A stretch of 60,466 bases of DNA from Candidatus Kuenenia stuttgartensis. GTDB lineage: Bacteria > Planctomycetota > Planctomycetia > Planctomycetales > Planctomycetaceae. Location: assembly GCA_945906725.1 (NCBI GenBank), contig CAMDRI010000009.1, forward strand, positions 1 through 60,466, in the 5' to 3' direction. How positions within the stretch are numbered: position 1 is the first letter of the stretch; every line of letters begins with the position of its first letter. The notes below the pieces were generated by a model. The model saw nothing but the letters and a program-made list of their open reading frames with translations, had not been told where the DNA came from and did not search any database. The position numbers were made by a program, and so were the translations under genes. Below, piece by piece: positions 36,515 to 44,570 of this stretch.

Positions 36515-37258
36515 TTACTGCGTCGCGATGGCTTGTGCCAGCGGACGCAGAATGGGATCAACGACTAATTCTTCGATCAGTTCGTCACAGCGACTGCGAA
36601 GCGTCAGCAGCGTTTGCTCGAAGGAGACGCCCGGTTCGAGGCTGCCGTACTGGCGCAGGGTGAAATAGACGCTGATGTTCTCTTCGGGGTACTCGCCGCG
36701 GCGGACGTGATAGGCGTTGGTACGCGTCTCGATTAATAGCCGAGCTTGCATCCGGCATGATTCGTCGAGTGTCAGCGTGATCGCCGGCTCATAATTCAGG
36801 ACTCGCGCGCCGGGAATGCGCACCAAGCCGTCGATGGCCGGACAGCCGCCGAGCGCTTCGGCAACCAGTTCATCGTGGTTGCCGCGATATGCCATGTCGA
36901 AGCCCATCATGAAGTCGAGCGCTTCGCAGTCCAGCGGGCTGACCGAGAGCATGTACGGCAACAGTTCGAGCGTCAGGCGATGCTGCTCGACGGCGGTGTC
37001 GATGTCCGGCGGGTTCAGGAATCCGCTGCAAACTCGTTTCGGTTCGACCGAGACCCAGCGTTGGTGTCCGAGGTCTTTGTCTTCTTCGAGCACACAGTCA
37101 CCGGTCTCGCGGGTGTAGAAGTTTCGCATCATCGGATACGACTTTTGGACTCGCTCGAAAAACCCCAGAATCGTCTCACGAGCGGCTGGCAGCGGCATCT
37201 CGGTGCTGAGATTCATATTGCAGTAGAAGTCATCGACGTAGGAGTCGAAGGCCAACAT
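36515..37258 (-). CDS. conserved planctomycete protein of unknown function
   Basis: The 247-residue protein begins MLAFDSYVDDFYCNMNLSTEMPLP and continues with GFFERVQKSYPMMRNFYTRETGDCVLEEDKDLGHQRWVSVEPKRVCSGFLNPP; I recognise this as a strongly conserved protein of planctomycetes with no assigned function. It is soluble, acidic, without signal or membrane segment and without a known catalytic motif. Regular spacing of aromatic and acidic residues suggests a globular enzyme or adaptor. AAAGGAC precedes the ATG; 28 more in-frame codons upstream look non-coding. It lies alone, divergent from ogt. Confidence 0.85.
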   Translation of the reverse strand: MLAFDSYVDDFYCNMNLSTEMPLPAARETILGFFERVQKSYPMMRNFYTRETGDCVLEEDKDLGHQRWVSVEPKRVCSGFLNPPDIDTAVEQHRLTLELLPYMLSVSPLDCEALDFMMGFDMAYRGNHDELVAEALGGCPAIDGLVRIPGARVLNYEPAITLTLDESCRMQARLLIETRTNAYHVRRGEYPEENISVYFTLRQYGSLEPGVSFEQTLLTLRSRCDELIEELVVDPILRPLAQAIATQ

Positions 37259-37456
37259 GATTCGGTCCTTTGACGAAAGAACGCACAGACGAGAAAAGCG
37301 TGAGGTCCAGTTCGCACCGAGTGGCGTCTGCGAGGCCCTCACGCTTGTGGTGTTCGCTGGAGGCTGGCAATCAACCTCCGGCGTCGTTAATCGTCGCAGG
37401 TATTCTAGGGGTGCTGCCGAACAAGGTCAAAGAATGCTTTTTCGGAGGAATCGGTC

Positions 37457-37966
37457 ATGCCACTTCAGGCGTGTGTCTTTTCGACACCGTTGGGTTGGTT
37501 CGGTCTCGTCGGCCAACAGCGGTGTGTGTGGCGGTTGGTGATGGGACATCGGACGGCTGCTGAGGCTTGGGCCGGCATGCAGCGCCACTTTGCCGAAGAG
37601 ACGCTGGCCGAGTCGGACTGGTATCCGGCACTACGGAAAAAGTTGGAAGAGTTTTCGACGGGAAAGCGGGTTTCGTTCGACAACATCCATGTGCGAACCG
37701 AGCATCGCACCGAGTTTCAACGGAAAGTCATTCTCGCCACACGAGCGGTGGGCTTTGGCGAGACTGTCAGCTACGGCGAACTCGCCGCGCGAACTGGGTC
37801 GCGGAATGCGGCGCGAGCCGTGGGAACAGTGATGGCCAACAACGACGTCCCAATCATCATTCCGTGTCATCGCGTGCTCGCGAGTGGCGGAAGAATTGGT
37901 GGCTTCTCGGCTCCACAAGGCATCGACCTCAAGCGGCGGTTGCTGGAGTTGGAAGCACAAGCGTAG
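37457..37966 (+). CDS. ogt: methylated-DNA-protein-cysteine methyltransferase
   Basis: The protein removes alkyl groups from O6-alkylguanine by irreversible transfer to its own cysteine. The active-site PCHRV is at 136-140 (Cys137), preceded by the DNA-binding helix TGSRNAARAVGTVMANND with its arginine finger and followed by GGRIGGFSAPQGIDLKRRLLELE. At 169 residues it is a single-domain Ogt/AGT, without an Ada regulatory domain. GGAGGAATCGGTC precedes the ATG. The TAG stop is the beginning of a REP-like element. Confidence 0.95.
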   Translation: MPLQACVFSTPLGWFGLVGQQRCVWRLVMGHRTAAEAWAGMQRHFAEETLAESDWYPALRKKLEEFSTGKRVSFDNIHVRTEHRTEFQRKVILATRAVGFGETVSYGELAARTGSRNAARAVGTVMANNDVPIIIPCHRVLASGGRIGGFSAPQGIDLKRRLLELEAQA

Positions 37967-38036
37967 CCCGACCCCTTGTGGGTCGTTCAATTCCTGCGCT
38001 CATGCAAATCACTCAAGCCACAAGGGCCTGAGCTAC
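37963..38036. repeat. REP/BIME-like element after ogt
   Basis: The left arm GTAGC+CCGACCC-CTTGT-GGGTCG begins at 37963. The right arm, ending CTAC at 38036, is the complement of GTAG+CTCAGGCC-CTTGT-GGCTTGAG. Each arm is a hairpin with a CTTGT loop. The remaining interval to 38212 shows no gene. Confidence 0.85.
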
Positions 38037-38212
38037 GGGGGTTGCTTCGTGACTGAGACAGCATGTCTGTCAATAGTCGAAACGACTGATCGTGACGAAG
38101 TTCTTCACCTTCGTGAAATCGTCCGCTCATCCGCTTCCTCGCTGTTGAAAGCCATGACTAGAATCGCCGCCGTCCCGCTCTCGTCAATTTCGGGTTCAAC
38201 GAAAGTGCGGTC

Positions 38213-38767
38213 ATGAATGTCGGCATTGTCAGGCCAGATGTCTCGGAGCTGAATCTCGCGATTCTGGGCCGCTCCGTGCATCCGGAATTGTTTGCGATTT
38301 ACGAGCGGACCTCGGTGGTTCGAGACGGCTTCCAGATGCACCTCGCGATCTGCGAGGCGGGCCATCTATTGGAACTGCGCACGCCGCAGCAGACGCTGTG
38401 CGAGATTGTCGCCCCCAAACGCCAATCGCTGCCGCACCGCGAGCGGCTGTTCGACAAGAAGCTGCGAGGCAGCCGCGATGAATCGCTCTGGCTGCCAGGC
38501 GGCATCGGCTATCAAGTCAGCTTTCAGGTCGAGCGGTTGGACCCAGACATCTACCTCCAACTGCACGAAGAATTCTCCGTCGACTGCCGCAAGGCAACGC
38601 TCGGCCGCATGTTCGACCCACCAAACCGGTTGGCTCCGGCCGCTGTGAGCTATTTGCAACTGGACCTGTTTCCTCGCAGTCTGCTGGTCCATGCCTTTCA
38701 CACGTTCCCTGAAAACTGCGCCGTCGTGAAAACGCAAACGTTGATCGAACTGCCGGAAGCCAAGTAG
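38213..38767 (+). CDS. DUF2617-family protein
   Basis: The 184-residue protein (MNVGIVRPDVSELNLAILGRSVHPELFAIYE..., LELRTPQQTLCEIVAP, VDCRKATLGRMFDPPNRLAPAAVSYLQLDL) matches in layout the DUF2617 family found in planctomycetes and actinobacteria. The family has no known activity. There is no signal or membrane segment; the sequence is a mixed alpha/beta soluble protein ending in FHTFPENCAVVKTQTLIE. The ribosome binding site is weak. Its TAG stop is formed by the next REP-like element. Confidence 0.78.
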   Translation: MNVGIVRPDVSELNLAILGRSVHPELFAIYERTSVVRDGFQMHLAICEAGHLLELRTPQQTLCEIVAPKRQSLPHRERLFDKKLRGSRDESLWLPGGIGYQVSFQVERLDPDIYLQLHEEFSVDCRKATLGRMFDPPNRLAPAAVSYLQLDLFPRSLLVHAFHTFPENCAVVKTQTLIELPEAK

Positions 38768-38842
38768 GCCGGCCTTTCCAGCCTGACCCGAACGAGGGTG
38801 ACTTCTCGATTCCGATTTGTCAGCCTGGAAAGGCCGACCTAC
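38764..38842. repeat. REP/BIME-like element between the DUF2617 gene and the phosphatase gene
   Basis: The arms GTAGGCCGGCCTTTCCAGCC... (38764-38787) and its near-perfect complement ending ...GGCCGACCTAC (38819-38842) match over 24 bp with two mismatches. The right arm is a hairpin, GTCAGCCT-GGAA-AGGCCGAC with one G-T pair. Termini are GTAG and CTAC. Confidence 0.9.
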
Positions 38843-38852
38843 AACTCACCTC

Positions 38853-39476
38853 ATGACTGCCACTCAACTGCTGCTTGTCCGACACGGCACGACGGATTTC
38901 AATGTGCGAATCCCGTACATCCTCCAAGGCAGCAGCATTGATCTGCCGCTGAACGATAACGGTCGTCGACAGGCGGCTCAGGTCGCTCGATTCTTGGCCG
39001 ACCATCCCATCAAGCACATCTATTCCAGTCCGCTGCAACGAGCTGCTGAAACCGCCGCGACGATTGCCGAGCGACACGGTCTGAGCGTGAAACAAATCGC
39101 CGAGATCACCGAATGCCACGTCGGCGTCTGGGAAGGCAAAGACTGGGGGACGATTGCTCGCGAAGCTCCGGAGGCGTACCGGCTGTTCCACGAAGACCCG
39201 GCCACGCATCCGTACCTTGGCGGCGAGTCGTACTCGGACGTCCTGCGTCGTGCATGGCCGGCATTCGAGCGACTGCTGCACCAGCACATTGGCGAAACGA
39301 TCGTCGTGGTGGCTCACAACATTGTGAATCGCGCACTGTGTGCCCACTTGATGGGACTAGACCTCCGCATGGCGAAGGGACTGGCCCAAAACAATTGCTG
39401 CGTGAATATCATCCAGCACGTCGAGGGCAAGAGCACGTTGGTCACAATGAACTCGGTGTTCCACCTTCGTGGCTGA
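38853..39476 (+). CDS. histidine phosphatase superfamily protein (phosphoglycerate-mutase-like)
   Basis: The 207-residue protein has the catalytic LLVRHGTTDFN (His in RHG), the IYSSPLQRAAETA segment with the second phosphate-binding arginine, ITECHVGVWEGKDWG and VVVAHNIVNRAL with the second catalytic histidine. The family includes cobalamin phosphatases, GpmB-type proteins and broad phosphatases; the substrate is unknown. The start at 38853 is chosen because the frame upstream is made of the repeat element. The gene is followed after 72 bases by the DinB-like gene. Confidence 0.88.
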   Translation: MTATQLLLVRHGTTDFNVRIPYILQGSSIDLPLNDNGRRQAAQVARFLADHPIKHIYSSPLQRAAETAATIAERHGLSVKQIAEITECHVGVWEGKDWGTIAREAPEAYRLFHEDPATHPYLGGESYSDVLRRAWPAFERLLHQHIGETIVVVAHNIVNRALCAHLMGLDLRMAKGLAQNNCCVNIIQHVEGKSTLVTMNSVFHLRG

Positions 39477-39548
39477 CACTTGCCGAAACTTCGCGACTTT
39501 GGTCGGATGCTCGGCACATCTGCCACTTCTCGATTCCAGGAGACCGCC

Positions 39549-40037
39549 ATGACCCTGTTGACCTGTATCAAAGACATTTGGGAATTCAACCGCTCACGCA
39601 CTCTGATGACGCTGGATGACATTGCCAAGCAGCCCGATCCGACGGCTGTGCTCGGTTGGCGACCAGGGCCGGGGCGAGCACACATCGCGTGGCAAATGAT
39701 GCACGTCGGAGTCACGGAAGAACTATTCGCGACCGAGCGATTGTTCGGTTCGACGGCAGGTTTTTCGGACTTGATCGCGCGTTTCAAAGGGGGCAGCACG
39801 CCGGACGACAACATTCCGACTGCGGATCAGATTCGCGAAGTGCTCAATGCCTCGCGACAGCATCTACTGGAAGGGCTCGGACGCTTGACCGACGCAGACC
39901 TCGCTCGCATTCCAGAGACTGGCCTGCTGAAGGACCGAGGCTGGACGATTGCGAAAGCGCTGCACGTCATCAATTGGCATGAGGCTCATCATCAGGGCCA
40001 GGCGCACATCACGCTGAATCTTTGGAAGAACCGTTAG
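39549..40037 (+). CDS. DinB-like four-helix protein
   Basis: The 162-residue protein begins with the Leu/Ile-rich helix LLTCIKDIWEFNRSRTLMTLDDI and has RAHIAWQMMHVGVTEELF in the middle and INWHEAHHQGQAHITLN at the end; the histidines are placed as in the metal site of DinB/YfiT-like proteins. Members of this fold include thiol transferases with bacillithiol-type cofactors, and many unknowns. CAGGAGACCGCC precedes the ATG. No role can be assigned from the neighbours. Confidence 0.8.
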   Translation: MTLLTCIKDIWEFNRSRTLMTLDDIAKQPDPTAVLGWRPGPGRAHIAWQMMHVGVTEELFATERLFGSTAGFSDLIARFKGGSTPDDNIPTADQIREVLNASRQHLLEGLGRLTDADLARIPETGLLKDRGWTIAKALHVINWHEAHHQGQAHITLNLWKNR

Positions 40038-40073
40038 GACGTAGGATGGGCACTCTTGCCCCAGGAACCGCTC

Positions 40074-41381
40074 ATGTCTCTTTCCAACGATTACCTCGCA
40101 CTGATTGAACGCGGCCGCAAAGTCCTGCCCGGCGGCGTCTGCTCCAGCACACGGTTCAACCAAGGTTGGGGCGCGCCGGTGTACGCCTCGCGAGCGAAAG
40201 GCTCGCGGTTTTGGGATGTCGATGGACGCGAGTTCCTCGACATGTCGATGAGTCACGGCGCGACGTTGCTCGGTCATGCACCGGACTGCCTGCGCGAAGT
40301 GTTCGACAAGGTCTGGGAACTCGGCGTATTGTGCAGTCTCGATGGTCAATACCAGATCGAATTGGCCGAACAGATTTGCGAAATCGTGCCGTGTGCGGAA
40401 CGAGTTCGCTTTACCGGCTCTGGTAGCGAAGCGACGCTGCACGCACTGCGGCTTTGCAGAGCGGTCAGCGGACGCGACAAGATTATTCGCTTTCATGGGC
40501 ACTTCCACGGTTATCACGAGTTCACGTTTATCGGCGGGCATCCACCGGCGGACCAACTCGACACGCAGCCGCCGTATCGCGAATCGGCCGGTATCCCGAA
40601 GTCGCTCGCCGAACTGGTCATCGCCGCCGAGTACAACGACCTTGATGCCCTTGAGCGGCTGGTCAAGCAGCACAAGCACGAGGCCGGGACGCTTCTGATT
40701 GAGCCGGTCGATTACAACTGTGGTGCGATTCTGCCGGAACCAGGATTCCTCGAAGGAGCACGCCGACTCGCGACTGAACACGGCCTGATTTTATTCTTCG
40801 ACGAGATTCAATCGTTTGCCAAAAAGTCTCCCGGCGGAGCACAACAAGACTTCGGTGTCACTCCCGACATTTGCACGATCGGCAAGTCGCTCGGGGCGGG
40901 CTTGCCGCTGTCGGCCATCGCTGGCAAGGCGGATCTGATGGACCGCTTCAAGCCCGTCGGTGACGTCGCCCATTCCGGCACGTTCAACGCACCGCTGCCG
41001 AGCATCCTGGCCGGTCTCGCTTTTGTCCGAACCATTCGCACTCCGCAGTTCTGGCAGAAAATTCATTCGCTTTCGGCGCAGTTGTCTCGCGGATTGGCTG
41101 ACATCTCGAATCGCAGCCCGGTGCCGTGCCGCTTTCAAGTTCACGGAAGCCGCTTTGGCCTAACCTTCGGCACAACTGACCGGGTCAAATGCTATCGCGA
41201 CAGTCTTTGCCACCGGCGCGAACACATGCTGGAGTTTTGCCGGCAAACGACCGCTCGCGGAGTTTATTTCCACGACTACGGCGGCAGCCCGTGCCATCAC
41301 GGCTTTTCGTCAGTTCACACAGCGACAGACATCGACCACGTTCTACAAGTCGTCGAGGACTCCCTGAAGGCGCTGGGCTGA
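40074..41381 (+). CDS. class III aminotransferase, glutamate-1-semialdehyde-mutase-like
   Basis: The 435-residue PLP enzyme has [25 protein letters not shown] at the N terminus, the phosphate-binding [23 protein letters not shown] with the PLP-contacting aspartate, and [19 protein letters not shown] with the Schiff-base lysine (Lys271). It is in the same subgroup as glutamate-1-semialdehyde 2,1-aminomutase, but [22 protein letters not shown] differs from the HemL consensus, so it is more likely an aminotransferase or mutase for another substrate. CAGGAACCGCTC precedes the ATG. It sits 36 bases after the DinB-like gene, in the same direction. Confidence 0.85.
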   Translation: MSLSNDYLALIERGRKVLPGGVCSSTRFNQGWGAPVYASRAKGSRFWDVDGREFLDMSMSHGATLLGHAPDCLREVFDKVWELGVLCSLDGQYQIELAEQICEIVPCAERVRFTGSGSEATLHALRLCRAVSGRDKIIRFHGHFHGYHEFTFIGGHPPADQLDTQPPYRESAGIPKSLAELVIAAEYNDLDALERLVKQHKHEAGTLLIEPVDYNCGAILPEPGFLEGARRLATEHGLILFFDEIQSFAKKSPGGAQQDFGVTPDICTIGKSLGAGLPLSAIAGKADLMDRFKPVGDVAHSGTFNAPLPSILAGLAFVRTIRTPQFWQKIHSLSAQLSRGLADISNRSPVPCRFQVHGSRFGLTFGTTDRVKCYRDSLCHRREHMLEFCRQTTARGVYFHDYGGSPCHHGFSSVHTATDIDHVLQVVEDSLKALG

Positions 41382-41493
41382 GGAACTCCTCGCGGGGCAG
41401 AGCCTTTGGCGAATGTTGCAACTTGAAAGAGGCTTGTTAGAGTACGGCCCACATATCGAAGTCTCAAAAACGTTTTGGTTTAGGAAAGGTCCA

Positions 41494-41763
41494 ATGCCGC
41501 TGACAAAAGAACGAAAAACGGAGCTGATTCGTGGCCACGCGCGATCCGAGACGGACACGGGTTCGCCGGAAGTTCAGATCGCCATGCTGACCGATCGGAT
41601 CACTCAACTTACCGACCACCTGAAGGGCCATGTGAAAGATCACTCTGGCCGACGTGGGTTATTGATGGCGGTTAGCCGCCGTCGTCGCCTGCTGGATTAT
41701 CTCAAGCGAATCGAAATCGCTCGCTATCAGACGATTCTCGAAAAGCTCGAATTGCGCAAGTAG
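41494..41763 (+). CDS. rpsO: 30S ribosomal protein S15
   Basis: The 89-residue S15 binds the 16S rRNA central domain early in 30S assembly. [50 protein letters not shown] is the standard core. AGGAAAGG lies at the right distance before the ATG; the frame is open 27 codons upstream without similarity. As in most bacteria, pnp follows. Confidence 0.98.
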   Translation: MPLTKERKTELIRGHARSETDTGSPEVQIAMLTDRITQLTDHLKGHVKDHSGRRGLLMAVSRRRRLLDYLKRIEIARYQTILEKLELRK

Positions 41764-41805
41764 CCCGGCCGAAAAAGGGGACGTTGTTGATTTGCTTCGG
41801 CCGGG
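41764..41805 (+). terminator. hairpin after rpsO
   Basis: CCCGGCCGAA (41764-41773) pairs perfectly over 10 bp with TTCGGCCGGG (41796-41805), beginning immediately after the rpsO stop. No T-run follows, so it may be a processing or attenuation hairpin rather than a simple terminator. Confidence 0.6.
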
Positions 41806-42070
41806 AGCATCCGTCAGGGGACGGATGGCAGGTTGCTAGTCCGCCGGTGAATCCGGTGGGCTTACCTGACCGAGGAATTGCTTGAGCCTGCGCGGTGGGT
41901 CCACGCGAAACGACGTTCGCCATTGCTTCGGTCGCCGGCCTGGAAGTTGGCGTCACTGTTGTTGCGACGCCGTGGATCACAGTCGTTAGGACGTTTGGCT
42001 CGCTGTCGTTTGTCACTCATGGTGAGTGGTCTCGCTGGCTGGCGTCCGTTGAAGTGGAAAGAAAGCAAAC
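41806..42070 (+). promoter_or_regulatory. structured 5' leader of pnp
   Basis: The 265 bases before pnp hold several stable hairpins: ATCCGTC-AGGG-GACGGAT (41809-41826); then a helix CAGGT/ACCTG (41829-41833 with 41864-41868) closing an inner 9-bp stem, 41839-41847 with 41853-41861 around TGAAT. Further G/C-rich pairing is possible downstream. No small protein gene is convincing. pnp leaders of other bacteria are cleaved by RNase III and autoregulated by PNPase; this leader may work similarly, but its layout matches no riboswitch I know. Confidence 0.5.
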
Positions 42071-44194
42071 ATGAAGGTCTCAGTCGAACGAGAAATTGGC
42101 GGCAGGATTCTGAAGTTAGAAACCGGCGAGTTGGCGAAACAAGCCCACGGTGCCGTGGTTGTGCAATACGGTGAGACCTGGGTCTTCGTCGCCTCGGTCA
42201 GTGGTCCGCCGCGATTCGCGGATCAGGATTTCTTTCCGCTGACGGTCGATTACCGCGAACGCTTCGCAGCCGCCGGCAAGTTCCCTGGTGGATTCCTCAA
42301 GCGTGAGTCACGCCCATCGACTCGCGAAATTCTGACGGCTCGGCTCACCGACCGTCCGATTCGTCCGCTGTTCCCGGAAGGCTACTACGACGAAGTGCAG
42401 ATCATGTCGAACGTGCTGTCGTTCGACGGTGTCAATGATCCGGACGTCCTCTCGATCAACGGTGCGAGTGCCGCGCTGATGCTGGCTCCGCTGCCGTTTA
42501 ACGGTCCGATCGGAGCCGTGCGGATCGGTCAAGTTGATGGTCAATTCGTCGTGATGCCGACGCAGGAACAACTGAAGACAAGCAAGCTCGATCTCATCGT
42601 CGCTGGCAGCAAAGACTCCGTGCTGATGATTGAAGGCTTCGGCGATCAAGTGCCGGAAGAGCAGATGCTCGAGGCGATTCTGCTCGCTCAGGGTGAGATC
42701 GCCAAGATTTGCGAACTCCAATTGGAACTGTGTGCGAAAGTCGGCAAGGCTCGAACGCCGAACCCGGTGCCCGTCGAGAATAAGTTCACAGCGTTGCTCA
42801 GCGGTGAGTCGTACTCCGCGTTGAAAGCGGCCAAAGCCAACACGAAGAAGGCCGAACGCCACGCCGGCACTGACGCGATCAAGAAGGGACTCAAAGCGAA
42901 ATACTTCCCAGAAGGTGGCGAAGCCACGACCGGAACTCCGCGACAGTTTTCGGAAGCGTTCGGAGCGCTGGAATCCAAGGTCGTACGCGACCTGATCCAA
43001 GAGGGCACGCGACTCGATGGTCGTAAGCCCGATGAAATGCGAGCAATCACCTGCTCAGTGGGCGTTGTGCCGAGAATTCACGGTTCGGCCGTGTTCACGC
43101 GCGGCGAGACGCAATCACTCGCGCAGATCACGCTCGGCACCGGTCGCGACACGCAAAAGGTCGATGGCCCCGTCGAAGAATACGAGAAGCGGTTCATGCT
43201 GGATTACAACTTCCCGTCTTACTCGGTGGGCGAGTGCCGTCCGATTCGCGGTCCCGGCCGGCGCGAGATTGGTCACGGCATGTTGGCCGAACGCTCGGTG
43301 CATTGGGTCATCCCGCCGGCCGAGAAGTTCCCGTACACGATCCGCACGATCTCGGACATCATGGAATCGAACGGTTCCAGTTCGATGGCCTCGGTGTGCA
43401 GCGCGACGCTCGCATTGATGGACGCCGGCGTGCCGATCACGCAACCGGTGGCAGGCATCTCGATCGGCTTGGTCAAGGACGGCGACAAGTACACGCTACT
43501 GACCGACATCATGGGTGACGAGGATCACTTCGGCGACATGGACTTCAAAGTCGCCGGCACCGGCAAGGGGATCACCGGCATTCAGCTCGATCTGAAGATC
43601 GCCGGCATCAACGAAGCGATCATTCGCGACACGCTGGTGCAAGCGAAGGAAGCTCGCCGAGTGTTATTGAAGTCGATGCTCGGTGCGATCGGCCGTCCGA
43701 GAGCGGACATCTCGCCGAACGCGCCGCGATTGCATCAGATCAAGATCGACCCGGAGAAGATCGGCCTCTTGATCGGCCCCGGTGGTAAGACGATTCGCGC
43801 GATCCAAGAAGAATCGCAAACGACTCTCGACGTTGCCGAGGACGGCACGATCACGATCGCCGGCATGAATGCCGCGTGCTTGGAAGCCGCGATCGCTCGC
43901 ATCGAAGCCCTGACCGCTGAAATCAAAGTCGGCCGGGTCTACACCGGCAAGGTGGCGTCGATCAAGGATTTCGGAGCTTTCATCGAGATCGCTCCCGGCA
44001 AGGACGGTCTGTGCCACATCAGCGAGTTGGCCGAAGGCTACGTCAAGTCGGTGCACGACGTCGTCAAGATCGGCGACATCATCGAAGTGAAGGTCATTGC
44101 CGTTGACGATCAGAACCGAGTGAAGCTGTCGCGCAAGGCGATCCTCGTGGAGAAGGCCCAAGCGGCTGGTGGTGGCGAAACTCCGGCTGAATAG
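42071..44194 (+). CDS. pnp: polyribonucleotide nucleotidyltransferase (PNPase)
   Basis: PNPase degrades RNA 3' to 5' with phosphate, as a trimer. The 707 residues contain both RNase PH-like domains (YRERFAAAGKFPGGFLKRESRPSTREILTARLTDRPIRPLFP in the first; TRGETQSLAQITLGTGRD and GPGRREIGHGMLAERS in the second), the helical linker, a KH domain (IGLLIGPGGKTIRAIQEES) and a C-terminal S1 domain (VYTGKVASIKDFGAFIEIAPGKDGLCHISEL). The order rpsO-pnp is conserved across bacteria. A terminator follows the stop. Confidence 0.98.
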   Translation: MKVSVEREIGGRILKLETGELAKQAHGAVVVQYGETWVFVASVSGPPRFADQDFFPLTVDYRERFAAAGKFPGGFLKRESRPSTREILTARLTDRPIRPLFPEGYYDEVQIMSNVLSFDGVNDPDVLSINGASAALMLAPLPFNGPIGAVRIGQVDGQFVVMPTQEQLKTSKLDLIVAGSKDSVLMIEGFGDQVPEEQMLEAILLAQGEIAKICELQLELCAKVGKARTPNPVPVENKFTALLSGESYSALKAAKANTKKAERHAGTDAIKKGLKAKYFPEGGEATTGTPRQFSEAFGALESKVVRDLIQEGTRLDGRKPDEMRAITCSVGVVPRIHGSAVFTRGETQSLAQITLGTGRDTQKVDGPVEEYEKRFMLDYNFPSYSVGECRPIRGPGRREIGHGMLAERSVHWVIPPAEKFPYTIRTISDIMESNGSSSMASVCSATLALMDAGVPITQPVAGISIGLVKDGDKYTLLTDIMGDEDHFGDMDFKVAGTGKGITGIQLDLKIAGINEAIIRDTLVQAKEARRVLLKSMLGAIGRPRADISPNAPRLHQIKIDPEKIGLLIGPGGKTIRAIQEESQTTLDVAEDGTITIAGMNAACLEAAIARIEALTAEIKVGRVYTGKVASIKDFGAFIEIAPGKDGLCHISELAEGYVKSVHDVVKIGDIIEVKVIAVDDQNRVKLSRKAILVEKAQAAGGGETPAE

Positions 44195-44220
44195 TCCTGG
44201 CAGATCCAAGCCAAAGAAAA

Positions 44221-44264
44221 CAGACCTCCGAAGTCTTCGCGATTTCGGAGGTCTGCTCGTTTTG
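44221..44264 (+). terminator. intrinsic terminator of pnp
   Basis: CAGACCTCCGAA (44221-44232) pairs perfectly over 12 bp with TTCGGAGGTCTG (44244-44255), followed by CTCGTTTTG. It is 26 bases after the pnp stop. Confidence 0.85.
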
Positions 44265-44277
44265 TGGGGTAAAAAAA

Positions 44278-44550
44278 TTACGGGCAGGAGAACTCACCCA
44301 AGGGCAACCCATCGTCACGGATTTGGAGCCGTTGGTAAGTGCCCCAAAAGTCACGGTTGTAGAAATCGACGGGATCGGCGGTTCTGTAGATATTTTCGCT
44401 GATGAAGCGGACTGATCCATCGGCTATCACGAACTGTGAACCACCTGCATGCTGACGGGAGAACGCCCACCGGGCGATCGGATTCACAGCGACTCAGCCA
44501 GGGGCCGCCGAACCCGTTGTGTCCACCGAAACAATCCGGCGACCCTAGTT
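44278..44550 (-). pseudogene. remnant of a DUF1559-type pilin-like gene
   Basis: The C-terminal end reads [32 protein letters not shown], containing the H-x9-D-G motif that marks the C terminus of the DUF1559 family of planctomycete type IV pilin-like proteins. Only about 70 residues are left in frame. An upstream piece (GFGGPWLSR) is in a different frame, joining near 44490, and no N-terminal methylation signal is found before the adjacent gene. It is therefore truncated and frameshifted. Confidence 0.72.
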
Positions 44551-44570
44551 CATTCGTTACGACTAAACAC

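Noticed and set aside
29435-38842. CRISPR-like array
   Set aside because: The repeats are inverted pairs separated by genes, not direct repeats with regular spacers, and there are no cas genes.
40074-41381. hemL, true glutamate-1-semialdehyde aminomutase
   Set aside because: Several HemL-specific segments differ, and no haem biosynthesis gene is adjacent, so only the family is named.
41806-42070. Known riboswitch upstream of pnp (cobalamin, TPP, glycine, SAM types)
   Set aside because: None of the conserved boxes of these classes is present; only generic hairpins are seen.
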